DNA from: DATATB01 sp036268995
GTDB lineage: Bacteria; Planctomycetota; Planctomycetia; Pirellulales; PNKZ01
Assembly (NCBI GenBank): GCA_036268995.1
Contig: DATATB010000073.1
Span: 1 to 34,738, forward strand
Length of the DNA: 34,738 nucleotides
Reading direction: 5' to 3'
Shown here: positions 15,613 to 23,437 of the stretch, piece by piece
How the letters are laid out: every line of letters begins with the position of its first letter
Numbering within the stretch: position 1 is the first letter of the stretch
Translations under genes and position numbers: made by a program
Notes under the pieces: model-generated
What the model was told of the DNA's origin: nothing
Databases searched by the model: none
What the model saw: the letters and a program-made list of their open reading frames with translations, nothing else

Positions 15613-15619
15613 TTGGACG

Positions 15620-16372
15620 ATGCAATCCAAGCCCATCATCGGTATGAACATGGACTATCGCTCGGCTAAAAAGGATTCGCCGGCCTTTAGTTATCTGTGT
15701 GCCGGCTACTACGACGCGGTGGTCAAGGCCGGCGGCGTGCCGGTGGTCGTGCCGCCGCTCGAGGCCGATGAAGATCTGGACCGCGTGCTGGACATGGTCG
15801 ACGGCATGGTGATGGTCGGCGGCGCCGATCTCGATCCGCGCCGCGACGGCTTCATGCTGCACCCGGCCGTGCGGCCGATGGATGCCCGGCGCGAAGACTT
15901 CGATCGCCGCCTGATCCGCAAAATCGCCGATCGCCGCATGCCGGTGATGGGCATCGGCGTGGGCATGCAATTGCTGAACGTAGCCGAAGGCGGCAACTTG
16001 TTCCTGCACATTCCGGAAGATATGCCCAAGGCGCTGCCGCACCGCGATGCGATCGATTCGGCGCATCGGCACGCGTTGGAAGTCGTGCCCGGCTCGCTGA
16101 TGGAGCGCGTGTACGGCGAGGGCGAAATTCGCGTCAACAGCGTGCATCACATGGCCGTGGACGAAGTCGCGCCCGGCTTCGCGGTGACGGCCCGCTGCCC
16201 GGACGGCGTGGTGGAAGCCATCGAGAGCGAGCGGTCCGACTGGTTTGCCTTTGGCACGCAGTTCCATCCGGAAAGCGATTCGGCCTCGGCGCTCGACCTG
16301 CGCATTTTCGAGGAATTCATCGACGGCGTTCTCGCTGCCAAAGCGCCGCAACTGCGGTTGGTCGCGGCCTAA
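15620..16372 (+). CDS. Peptidase C26/PuuD-like class I glutamine amidotransferase, nucleophile lost
   Basis: A 250-aa protein of the gamma-glutamyl-GABA hydrolase (PuuD, peptidase C26) family. It has the GGAD segment (67-70) followed by LDPRRD, the nucleophile elbow PVMGIGVGMQLLN, GGNLFLHIPED, VNSVHHMAVD, and the His-Glu pair in FGTQFHPE (His216, Glu218). Active members read GICRGMQ at the elbow; here position 113 is Gly (codon at 15956-15958), so the catalytic cysteine is absent. Family enzymes split gamma-glutamyl amides; this one is probably a non-hydrolytic binding or regulatory protein, or uses other chemistry. Start codon and ribosome site are clear. It is a single gene between repeat-rich gaps. 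Confidence 0.88.
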   Translation: MQSKPIIGMNMDYRSAKKDSPAFSYLCAGYYDAVVKAGGVPVVVPPLEADEDLDRVLDMVDGMVMVGGADLDPRRDGFMLHPAVRPMDARREDFDRRLIRKIADRRMPVMGIGVGMQLLNVAEGGNLFLHIPEDMPKALPHRDAIDSAHRHALEVVPGSLMERVYGEGEIRVNSVHHMAVDEVAPGFAVTARCPDGVVEAIESERSDWFAFGTQFHPESDSASALDLRIFEEFIDGVLAAKAPQLRLVAA

Positions 16373-16410
16373 CGGCCGGTGTTACGATCGGCTAATTAAG
16401 ATCCGGCGGC

Positions 16411-16446
16411 TGCCGTGCGGTGTTCCCTCCACAACACCGCACGGCA
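16411..16446. terminator. 14-base stem hairpin, possible terminator or REP
   Basis: TGCCGTGCGGTGTT (16411-16424) and its exact complement (16433-16446) enclose an 8-base loop, 38 bases after the amidotransferase-like gene. There is no T-run, so it may be a factor-dependent stop, an mRNA-stabilising hairpin or a repeat. Confidence 0.45.
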
Positions 16447-16458
16447 GGCACGCCTGCT

Positions 16459-16537
16459 CGCCCGAGTCGCCGGTTATGGCGATCGCCGGCGAGTCGGGAG
16501 CGCCGCTAGGGCGAGCCGGGAGCGTGAGCGACCGGAG
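16459..16537. repeat. GGCGAGCCGGGAGCG-type repeat cluster
   Basis: The unit at 16510-16537 differs by one base from the left arm of the element at 26233-26260. Just before it, CCCGAGTCGCCGG and CCGGCGAGTCGGG (about 16461-16498) form an imperfect inverted pair of related sequence. This marks a dispersed intergenic repeat family. Confidence 0.6.
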
Positions 16538-16647
16538 TCCCTCCGGCGTGGCGGCTTGCCTTTTGTAGCTCGGCGGCGCTACAGTTCCTTGGGCCTGCGA
16601 GCGCGCACCGTTTTGCCAGGCTCCTGTCTTTTTCGTCGTTTGCGCAC

Positions 16648-18261
16648 ATGTCCATGCTGTTTGCCCCGCTCGTCGCGCTTCTGCTGGCCGGTGATCCCGC
16701 GCCGCCGGCCGACACAGCCGTGGTGTGCCCTCAACCGTATCGGGCCGCCTTGGAGCCTTGGCTCCGTTATCGTGCCGCCCAGGGGCACAATATCGTCGTG
16801 GTCGATGCGGAAGGATCGCCCGAGCAGGTGCGCGACCGGCTCATCGGCCTGGCCGAGCAGGGTGCGCTCAAGTTCGTGCTGCTGGTCGGGCATGCCCATC
16901 CATTGAACTCGCAGCCGGGCCCGGGCGTGGCCACCTCGTATGTACCGGCCAAAGTGAATGTCCTGTGGGGCTCGGAAAAGGCGATTGCCACCGACGAACT
17001 GTATGCCGACCTGGACGAAGACGGCCTGCCCGAGTTGGCCGTAGGCCGCTGGCCGGTGGGCAGCCCGAGCGAAACGGCCACCGCCGTGCGCAAGACGTTG
17101 GCCTACGAGAATGCGGTCGAAGGGGGCGATTGGCAGCGCCGCATCAGCTTTGTGGCCGGGACCAGCGGCGTGGGCAGCATGGCCGATGCCGCAATGGAAA
17201 CGGCCGCCCGTTCGCTGATCGCACAATACATCCCGCCGGCGTTTGTCAGCTCGATGACCTATGCCAACTGGCACAGCCCGTATTGCCCCGAGCCGGGCAT
17301 GTTCCAGGCCTCGGCGGTGGAACGATTCAACGAAGGCTGCCTGTTCTGGATCTACCTGGGGCATGGGCAACGCAAAAATGTCGATTTTGTGCGCGTGCCG
17401 CAGGGCTACTATCCGATTCTCGATCAGCGGTCGGCCACGCTGCTGAATTGTCGCACGGCGCCGCCGATTGTCTTGATGCTGGCCTGTTACACCGGCGCGC
17501 TGGATGGCCCCGGCCCCTGCCTGGCCGAAACGCTGTTTGCGACGCCCGGCGGCCCGGTCGCCGTGCTGGCCAGCTCGCGCGTTTCGATGCCCTACGGCAT
17601 GAGCGTGTTGGGCATCGAATTGATGCGGCAGTACTTCACCGAGCGGCCCGCGACGCTGGGCGAACTTCTGCTGGAAGCCAAGCGCGGCACGCTGCACCGA
17701 TCGCGCGGCGACGCCACGGCCCTGCTGCTGGACACGCTGGCCAAACTCATCAATCCTCGCAGCTCGGACCTGGCAGCCGAGCGGGCCGAGCACGTGGCGC
17801 TGTTCAATCTGTTGGGCGATCCGCTGCTGCGGATGAAGTACGCCCAGGAAGCTCGCGTGGCGACTTCGGCCGCCGAAACCAAGGACGAATTGATCGTTCA
17901 CGTGAACAGCCCCGTCGATGGCCGTGGGACCGTGGAAGTCGTCGTCCGCCGCGATCGTCTGACGTTCGAAGCGCCCACCCGCGCCACTTTCGAACCTTGG
18001 ATCCACGCCGAGCAGTACCAGGACGTGTATCGCCGCGCCAACGACAGCCGCCTGGCTTGGACCGTGATGACCGTGGTCGACGGCAAAGCCACGGTCCGCA
18101 TGCGGCTGCCGCAGCCGGTCACCGGGCCATGCTACGTCCGGGCCTTTGTGCGCGATGACCAGGGCCACTTCGCGCTCGGAGCCACCGACGCCTTGATCCA
18201 GCCCGACGACACCTCGCCCCATCGCGCCGCCCGCAAGGCGACGTCCGCTGCGGCACGCTAG
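16648..18261 (+). CDS. Exported C25 (gingipain-type) cysteine peptidase
   Basis: A 537-aa protein with a short hydrophobic N-terminus (residues 3-14), probably a signal peptide. The peptidase C25 domain fills about 23-400. It has the segment YADLDEDGLPELAVGRWPV (119-137), a Ca-binding-like loop typical of the family, then the catalytic His239 in YLGHG and Cys280 in LMLACYTGA. The fold is caspase/gingipain-like. About 400-537 is a beta-sandwich-like C-terminal part (VHVNSPVDGRGTVEVVV), as in the Ig-like domain following C25 domains. No type IX sorting tail is seen, in keeping with a planctomycete. It probably cuts proteins in the periplasm or outside. It ends with a basic tail. Confidence 0.85.
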   Translation: MSMLFAPLVALLLAGDPAPPADTAVVCPQPYRAALEPWLRYRAAQGHNIVVVDAEGSPEQVRDRLIGLAEQGALKFVLLVGHAHPLNSQPGPGVATSYVPAKVNVLWGSEKAIATDELYADLDEDGLPELAVGRWPVGSPSETATAVRKTLAYENAVEGGDWQRRISFVAGTSGVGSMADAAMETAARSLIAQYIPPAFVSSMTYANWHSPYCPEPGMFQASAVERFNEGCLFWIYLGHGQRKNVDFVRVPQGYYPILDQRSATLLNCRTAPPIVLMLACYTGALDGPGPCLAETLFATPGGPVAVLASSRVSMPYGMSVLGIELMRQYFTERPATLGELLLEAKRGTLHRSRGDATALLLDTLAKLINPRSSDLAAERAEHVALFNLLGDPLLRMKYAQEARVATSAAETKDELIVHVNSPVDGRGTVEVVVRRDRLTFEAPTRATFEPWIHAEQYQDVYRRANDSRLAWTVMTVVDGKATVRMRLPQPVTGPCYVRAFVRDDQGHFALGATDALIQPDDTSPHRAARKATSAAAR

Positions 18262-18418
18262 GACGTGTGGATCATCGTTGCCGCGATCCATTGCTCGGGC
18301 ATTGCTGAATTTAGTGCAACGCCACAGGCTGAGCCCATAGTGGCAATCGCTCAGCCGGGCGATTAGGATGGCGACGGTCGCAGCTGCCGCCGAACCATCC
18401 CGCCCCAGGAAGCTTGCC

Positions 18419-19408
18419 ATGAACCTGCTCTTCCGCCGACTTGCCGCTTGCAGCCTCGTCTGGCTGTTGCCCCAGGCTGCCGCCCTGGCCGCCGAACTCT
18501 CGGTCCAACAGCACCCGGGCCGGGTGACCGTGAACATCGACGGCAAACTGTTCACCGAGTATCTGACCAAAACCGGCACCAAGCCGATCCTCTGGCCGAT
18601 CATCGGTCCGACCGGAGCGCCGATGACGCGCGCGTATCCCATGCAGGACGTGGCCGGCGAGAAGCACGACCATCCGCATCAGCGCTCGATGTGGTTCACG
18701 CACGGCGACGTCAACGGCATCGACTTTTGGAGCGAACCGATTTCGTACAAGGCGGGCAAGCTGCCGGCTGACAAAAAGTTCGGCTCGATCGTGCATCGCG
18801 AGTTCCTGGCCGTCGAAGTTCGCGACGGCAAGGCCGTGATCGGCACCGCAAACGATTGGGTCGACGCGCAGGGCAAGAAACAGCTCGAAGACGTGCGGCA
18901 AGTCACGTGCAGCGTCGAAGGCGAAAACCGCATCATCGATTTCGACGTCACGCTCAAGGCCACGCCCGGCGCCGTCACCTTCGGCGATACCAAGGAAGGT
19001 TGCTTTGGCATTCGCATTCCCACCAGCATGGATGTCGACAGCAAGCAGGGCGGACAGATCGTCACGAGCGACGGCCAGACCGACAAAGATGCTTGGGGCA
19101 AGCCGGCCCGCTGGGTCGATTATCACGGCCCGGTCGATGGCCAGCAGCTGGGCATCGCCGTGCTCAACCATCCGATCAGCTTTCGCTATCCCACGCCCTG
19201 GCACGTGCGGACTTACGGGCTGTTTGCCGGCAATCCCTTTGGCCTGCACGACTTTAACCCAAAAATTGAAACCGGGGCCGTGACGCTCCAGCCGGGCGAA
19301 ACGCTCGTGCTCAGTTACCGCGTGATTTTGCACCGGGGCGATGAAAAATCGGCCGACATCCAGGCGGCTTTCGATCGCTACGCGGCGACCAAGCGCGGCA
19401 AGCGCTAG
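18419..19408 (+). CDS. Exported PmoA-family protein (DUF6807)
   Basis: A 329-aa protein from the ATG at 18419, which has AGGAAG upstream and starts a signal peptide (MNLLFRRLAACSLVWLLPQA, cleavage after ALA near 25). A longer frame from 18368 lacks this. The rest matches the DUF6807 family, often named PmoA in planctomycetes: KPILWPIIGPTGAPMTRAYP, DHPHQRSMWFTHGDVNG, DFWSE, a central HYGP-like DYHGPVDG, and TYGLFAGNPFGLHDF. Despite the name there is no link to particulate methane monooxygenase. The His-rich DHPHQ and NPFG segments suggest a sugar-type binding pocket; the family is linked to carbohydrate-related gene sets, but no reaction is established. Confidence 0.88.
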   Translation: MNLLFRRLAACSLVWLLPQAAALAAELSVQQHPGRVTVNIDGKLFTEYLTKTGTKPILWPIIGPTGAPMTRAYPMQDVAGEKHDHPHQRSMWFTHGDVNGIDFWSEPISYKAGKLPADKKFGSIVHREFLAVEVRDGKAVIGTANDWVDAQGKKQLEDVRQVTCSVEGENRIIDFDVTLKATPGAVTFGDTKEGCFGIRIPTSMDVDSKQGGQIVTSDGQTDKDAWGKPARWVDYHGPVDGQQLGIAVLNHPISFRYPTPWHVRTYGLFAGNPFGLHDFNPKIETGAVTLQPGETLVLSYRVILHRGDEKSADIQAAFDRYAATKRGKR

Positions 19409-19609
19409 CGATTTTACTGACTGGCCGTCGTCTGTCGTCGGCCGCCGCGATTAATCTTTTCGCCCAACCGGAACGCCCAGCACAGCCCTCCCACTTTTCC
19501 GCTCCAAATCGAATTCGCGACCCGACTTCGGCCGATAGGTGCTGTATCCGGCGGCCCAACGGACGGGCTCACCTGCATGCGTCTTATTCCCACGGAGCAA
19601 TCTTCACCA

Positions 19610-19906
19610 ATGTCAGACCGCGCTGAGAGCATCAACAGCCTTGATGAATTGAGCCGGTATGTCCATCACACGCTTTGCGACCGCGAAAGGCTCGAGCCCG
19701 GCGCCTTTGCCTTCAGTGAACGGATTCTGGTCCGCAGCGGGCGGCCCTGCGGAATCTTTTTTCGCCTGCGTGGCCCGCGAGCGGTGCAATCGACGGCCAT
19801 CTGGGACTGCGACCGCAATACCGTGCTGTTTTATGATTCGTCCGGCCAACGCTTTGAAACCGTCCGGCTGGCCACTACCCCCCAGTTGCAGCTGCAAACG
19901 GCGTAA
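19610..19906 (+). CDS. Small conserved hypothetical protein
   Basis: A 98-aa protein from ATG 19610 (MSDRAESINSLDELSRYVHH); an ATG at 19577 would add 11 residues. GGAG lies 12 bases before the chosen start. It reads SLDELSRYVHHTLCDRERLE, then a beta-rich part with GIFFRLRGPRAVQSTAIWDC and VLFYDSSGQRFETVRL. No known domain is recognised. It is cytoplasmic by lack of signal or membrane segment. It lies 34 bases before the csrA promoter on the same strand. Confidence 0.7.
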   Translation: MSDRAESINSLDELSRYVHHTLCDRERLEPGAFAFSERILVRSGRPCGIFFRLRGPRAVQSTAIWDCDRNTVLFYDSSGQRFETVRLATTPQLQLQTA

Positions 19907-19939
19907 AAATCCGCCGCTGGATTCTTCGCTCCCTCCGAC

Positions 19940-19968
19940 TTGACACCGCGGACCGCAATAGGTATACA
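19940..19968 (+). promoter_or_regulatory. Consensus housekeeping-sigma promoter for csrA
   Basis: TTGACA (19940-19945) and TATACA (19963-19968) are separated by exactly 17 bases. Transcription should start near 19975, giving a leader of about 44 bases before the csrA ATG. This is the best promoter match in the window. Confidence 0.75.
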
Positions 19969-20018
19969 TCAATACACTACTGGAAACTATTCACTAGCGC
20001 ACACGGAGGTGTCGAAAC

Positions 20019-20228
20019 ATGCTGGTCCTATCCCGTAGGGAGCGCGAGCGCATTCGGCTAGGAGATTCCATCGTCGTGACCGTGGTGCGTATCGGCGGTG
20101 ACAAAGTCCGCTTGGGCATCGAGGCTCCGACCGACATGCTCGTGCTGCGTGAGGAGCTGGAGCCGCTGGCGCCCGCTCCGCTGGCCGAAAGCGGCCCACC
20201 CGCCGTCGCCACGCAAGCGGCCGCGTAA
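20019..20228 (+). CDS. csrA: Carbon storage regulator CsrA
   Basis: A 69-aa CsrA. It starts MLVLSRRERERIRLGDSIVV, with the RNA-binding beta-1 residues, then VVRIGGDKVRLGIEAP and VLREEL in the usual places. A GGAGGT ribosome site lies 8 bases before the ATG. It has a promoter of consensus type and a strong terminator, so it is a one-gene unit. CsrA homodimers bind GGA motifs in mRNA leaders and change translation; the csrA leader itself contains GGAGGT, which would allow the known self-repression. Residues 49-69 are an Ala/Pro-rich tail longer than in E. coli. Confidence 0.95.
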   Translation: MLVLSRRERERIRLGDSIVVTVVRIGGDKVRLGIEAPTDMLVLREELEPLAPAPLAESGPPAVATQAAA

Positions 20229-20253
20229 AGCGCCGGCCGCTCCAGTCGTCCTC

Positions 20254-20281
20254 AAAGCCCCGCATCGCCGGGGCTTTTTTT
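20254..20281 (+). terminator. Intrinsic terminator after csrA
   Basis: AAAGCCCCG (20254-20262) and CGGGGCTTT (20269-20277) form a 9-base stem with a 6-base loop, followed by a run of T to 20281. This is a classical Rho-independent terminator, 26 bases after the csrA stop. Confidence 0.9.
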
Positions 20282-20409
20282 ATATGGCAGGCGCTGCGAT
20301 TCACGCCTATTCGCCGGGAGGCGCCGCTTTGCTTCCTTGCACGCGGTCGCTACCATACGGCTACAGAACGAGCCCCTGTTTCGGACCGCGATCTTGATCG
20401 GTTGATTTC

Positions 20410-20919
20410 ATGATTAAGCAAGCAATTGCCGGCGTGGCACCGCCGGAGTCGGGCGAAGTGACGATGATGACTATCTGGCCGTCGATGGCGGCCACGTCTC
20501 CTGGCCGGATGATCGGCCGCCTGTGCGGCATTACTGCCGGCTTTGGACATATTCTGACCGTCGGCAACCTGTGCGCCTTGCTGCTGATTCCGGTGGCGCT
20601 GGCCCTGTTCTTTCGCAACCTGGCCCCCTGGAATTGTCGCCGCTACCGCATCACCAATCGGCGAGTGCTTGTCGAGCAAGGCTTGCACGCCCGGCCCGAG
20701 CGGTTCCTGGACCTCGATAATTTCGACACGATCGAAGTCGTGGTGCTGCCTGGCCAGGAGTGGTATCCGGCCGGCGATCTGATCTTCCGCCGCGGTTCGC
20801 TCGAGACTTTGCGATTGCCCGGCGTGCTGCGGCCCGAGCCCTTCCGGCAAACCTGCCTCAAGGCCCAGCGCTCGTACGTGGCCGTCAAGCTGGACATGGC
20901 CCAGCAGAGCGGCGAATAG
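20410..20919 (+). CDS. Membrane-anchored PH-domain protein (bPH2/YdbS-like)
   Basis: A 169-aa protein. Residues about 40-68 are hydrophobic (GFGHILTVGNLCALLLIPVALALFF, split here by position) and form one or two membrane segments. The following YRITNRRVLVEQG and the beta strands with TIEVVVLPGQEWYPAGDLIF match the bacterial PH-type (DUF304/bPH2) domain. Such proteins sit on the inner membrane with unknown partners. No clear ribosome site precedes the ATG at 20410. It lies 129 bases after the csrA terminator, so it has its own promoter. The family is likely; the function is unknown. Confidence 0.78.
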   Translation: MIKQAIAGVAPPESGEVTMMTIWPSMAATSPGRMIGRLCGITAGFGHILTVGNLCALLLIPVALALFFRNLAPWNCRRYRITNRRVLVEQGLHARPERFLDLDNFDTIEVVVLPGQEWYPAGDLIFRRGSLETLRLPGVLRPEPFRQTCLKAQRSYVAVKLDMAQQSGE

Positions 20920-21007
20920 CAGCCGCCACCGGCCACTCGCGCTGTTTCCGCCCGCAACGCGGACCTCGGCTAAGCCTGATGGTTTACGCTGGCCACGATC
21001 CTTTCTA

Positions 21008-21030
21008 AGCAGGCCGGTACTTCGTACCAT
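21008..21030 (+). promoter_or_regulatory. Candidate promoter and palindrome before the restriction-modification genes
   Basis: GGTAC-TTC-GTACC (21016-21028) is a perfect inverted repeat overlapping a possible -10 box TACCAT (21025-21030). It lies 35-50 bases before the methyltransferase start. Such a layout would suit control of the operon by a DNA-binding protein, but none is encoded next to it. Confidence 0.3.
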
Positions 21031-21065
21031 ACGGCGAGCTATCATAGCACCGCCGATATGGGCCA

Positions 21066-22607
21066 ATGACCGAAAGCCTGACCCATCTTGCCGCAACTCA
21101 ACAGCGGCAGTTTGACGCCGTAACCAGCCCCCGAACACGTCGGGAGCAGGGACATTTCGGTACCGCCCCAGCCATTGCCGACTTCATGGCCGGGATGTTT
21201 ACCAGGATCCCCCAGGGGACGGTGCGCATCCTTGACGCCGGTGCGGGAGTGGGCACCCTTTCAGCCGCTCTTTGCGAAAGGATTTTGCGCCAGCCGACAG
21301 TGCGGCGTCTGGTTTTCGAATTATGGGAAAATGACCCAAAGCTCACGGACCGACTAGCAGAGACGATGGACGGCTGCCGAGAGGCCTTAGAGACCGCTGG
21401 ACACGAACTGGAGTTCACGATCCGCACGGATGACTTTGTGTTGGAACATGCTCAGCCGTCTTTGTTCCAGGCGGCGGCCCGTCCCAGTTTTGATCTTGCC
21501 GTGATGAACCCGCCGTACTTCAAAGTCCGAAAAGACTCGGACCACGCGAGGGTCATGAATCACGTTGTTTGCGGCCAGCCGAACATCTATGCCTTCTTCA
21601 TGGCCGTGGCCGCCGAGATGCTGGTCGATGGCGGCGAAATGGTCGCCATCACTCCCAGGAGCTACTTCAACGGGCCGTACTTCAAGCGGTTCCGCAAGTG
21701 GTTCTTCGACCGGATGACGGCACGGCACATTCACGTATTTGACTCTCGCGTCGAAGCATTCCGGGAAGACCAGGTTCTTCAAGAGAACGTGATCTTGTTG
21801 GCCGAAAAGACCGGCGTACCCAGCGATGTCGTTGTCACGTCAAGCGCTGGCCGAGAGCTTCAGTGCGTCGCGCGATACGCGCTTCCCTATACCGGAGTGA
21901 TCGAGGATTCGTCTGGCGACCATGTGGTTCGGATCGCTACCGGACGCCTTGACGAAGGAATTGTCGCGGCAATGGATCGCCTTCCGCAACGATTCCGTGA
22001 GTTGCCATTCAAGATTTCGACCGGCCCGGTGGTTACATTCCGCTCAACCGAATTCCTTCGGGAGCAAAGGTCGGAAGATACGGCGCCGCTACTATGGATG
22101 CACAATGTTCGGCCATTCGTGACGCAGTTCCCGCCGAAGAACGGCAAGCCGATGCACATTCGTGTCTGTGACGAATCCAAGAGGCTCCTGCTGCCGGCGA
22201 AGCGCTATGTCCTGCTCAAGAGGTTCACAGCTAAAGAGGAGCACCGGAGATTGGTTGCGGGCATTATGGAAGCCGAGCACTCGTATTCGCCTTTCGTGGG
22301 TTTGGAAAACCACCTCAACTATGTCTACCGACCGGGCGATGGCCTGTCCAAGGAAGAGGCGTATGGCCTCGCTGCACTTTTCAATTCCGCGATGGTGGAT
22401 CGGTATTTTCGGACAATCAGCGGCAATACTCAGGTCAATGCGTCTGAAATTCGGGCGATGCCGGTTCCAGACATCGACACGATCCGTAGGATCGGCAAGC
22501 TCGCAAGTCAAAGTGAAGATCGAAAGGTCGAGCTTGAGAAGATCGTCGGCAAGGAAATCGGCCTTCCGGCAAATCTCATTGAGCAACTGTGCGAATCTGC
22601 CCAATGA
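21066..22607 (+). CDS. N6-adenine DNA methyltransferase of a PstI/BsuBI-type system
   Basis: A 513-aa gamma-type methyltransferase. Motif X-like QGHFGTAPAIADFM (29-42) leads into the AdoMet motif LDAGAGVGTLSAAL (56-69) and the catalytic NPPY (148-151). The long C-terminal part (about 260-510) is the target-recognition domain seen in Eco57I/PstI-type enzymes, with GLENHLNYVYRPGDGLS and NTQVNASEIRAMPVPD. Its stop overlaps the start of the endonuclease gene (ATGA). By family the target is CTGCAG with methyl on the adenine; this is inferred from the partner. Base composition is less GC-rich than that of the neighbours, which suggests transfer. Confidence 0.9.
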   Translation: MTESLTHLAATQQRQFDAVTSPRTRREQGHFGTAPAIADFMAGMFTRIPQGTVRILDAGAGVGTLSAALCERILRQPTVRRLVFELWENDPKLTDRLAETMDGCREALETAGHELEFTIRTDDFVLEHAQPSLFQAAARPSFDLAVMNPPYFKVRKDSDHARVMNHVVCGQPNIYAFFMAVAAEMLVDGGEMVAITPRSYFNGPYFKRFRKWFFDRMTARHIHVFDSRVEAFREDQVLQENVILLAEKTGVPSDVVVTSSAGRELQCVARYALPYTGVIEDSSGDHVVRIATGRLDEGIVAAMDRLPQRFRELPFKISTGPVVTFRSTEFLREQRSEDTAPLLWMHNVRPFVTQFPPKNGKPMHIRVCDESKRLLLPAKRYVLLKRFTAKEEHRRLVAGIMEAEHSYSPFVGLENHLNYVYRPGDGLSKEEAYGLAALFNSAMVDRYFRTISGNTQVNASEIRAMPVPDIDTIRRIGKLASQSEDRKVELEKIVGKEIGLPANLIEQLCESAQ

Positions 22608-23419
22608 GCAAACGAGACGAAGCGTTGGAAATACTCAAGAGCCTCGGCCTTCCGAGGCAGCAGCAGAACGAACGCTCCTGCCTTACGCTGTTCGAGCAGG
22701 CACGATTGATCGACCGTAATCCCGACGATCCGACCAGGCCGACAAATAGCGGCGACACGGTGTATCAACTAACCGAAAGCGCCGCAGAAGTTCTGCGCTC
22801 GTTCGGCACCCCTGGCTTCTCAACCAAATGCGAACATTTCATCGAGCGGCACGGCACGCTCTCCGCGGCCTATGATCGGGCGCGCAATCTTCACAAAGTT
22901 CCAGTCACGTTGCCGGATGGCTCGACTGTCGAGCTCTCACCAGGTGTCCACAACGAATTGCAACGCCTGATCGTCGAAGATTTCGCTGCACGATTTGCCG
23001 CTGGTTCCACGGTGCTTTATTTGGGCGATACGGCGGAAAAACGGCTCGTGGTGGCCACCGACGAACTAAACAAATTGAACATCCCGGCGATGAACCATGA
23101 CAAACTGCCCGACGTCGTTCTGTTTGATGAACACAGGAACTGGCTGTTTCTGATCGAGGCCGTTACGACGCATGGCCCAGTTTCACCCAAGCGGCACTCC
23201 GAACTCGAAGCAATGTTGAGGAAATGTCCCGCCGGTCGCGTGTACGTCACGGCCTTCATGGACTTTACTGCCTTCAAGAAATACGCCTCTGAAATCGTCT
23301 GGGAGTCGGAAGTCTGGGTCGCTGAATTCCCCGACCACATGATTCATTTCAACGGCGGCAAGTTCCTGGGGCCGTACCCGCCCCTGGAAGATGACGACAA
23401 CGGTGAGCAGAACGGCTAA
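22604..23419 (+). CDS. BsuBI/PstI-family type II restriction endonuclease
   Basis: A 271-aa protein, overlapping the methyltransferase by 4 bases (ATGA), so the start at 22604 is well fixed. The N-terminal helical part (1-95) is the DNA-binding domain of the family. The catalytic PD-(D/E)xK core is KLPDVVLFDEHRNWLFLIEAV (split: PD at 169-170, Glu185) followed by TTHGPVSPKRHSELE. These residues match BsuBI/PstI enzymes, which cut CTGCAG. The frame is intact and full length, so the system is probably active. The low number of CTGCAG sites that I can see in the window fits this. Confidence 0.9.
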   Translation: MSKRDEALEILKSLGLPRQQQNERSCLTLFEQARLIDRNPDDPTRPTNSGDTVYQLTESAAEVLRSFGTPGFSTKCEHFIERHGTLSAAYDRARNLHKVPVTLPDGSTVELSPGVHNELQRLIVEDFAARFAAGSTVLYLGDTAEKRLVVATDELNKLNIPAMNHDKLPDVVLFDEHRNWLFLIEAVTTHGPVSPKRHSELEAMLRKCPAGRVYVTAFMDFTAFKKYASEIVWESEVWVAEFPDHMIHFNGGKFLGPYPPLEDDDNGEQNG

Positions 23420-23437
23420 ACAGCGCCGCATAGCCTT

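Larger units (their letters stand above)
14949..15619. other. 671-base intergenic region between oleA-like and amidotransferase-like genes
   Basis: No credible coding frame covers this stretch; the small open frames have no domain or ribosome site. It holds the promoter regions of the two divergent genes and a leader hairpin (listed separately). A further plus-strand promoter-like pair, TTGCGT (15207-15212) and TATAGT (15229-15234) 16 bases apart, would start transcription near 15241. It is about 380 bases before the next gene, so a small RNA or long leader is possible. Confidence 0.45.

Noticed and set aside
16579..18642. 687-codon open frame on the minus strand
   Set aside because: It lies fully antisense to the C25 peptidase and DUF6807 genes, has no domain, and is the kind of long shadow frame expected in high-GC coding DNA.
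18419..19408. Methane monooxygenase subunit PmoA
   Set aside because: The family name is misleading; the protein is a soluble exported DUF6807 protein and lacks the membrane helices of real PmoA.
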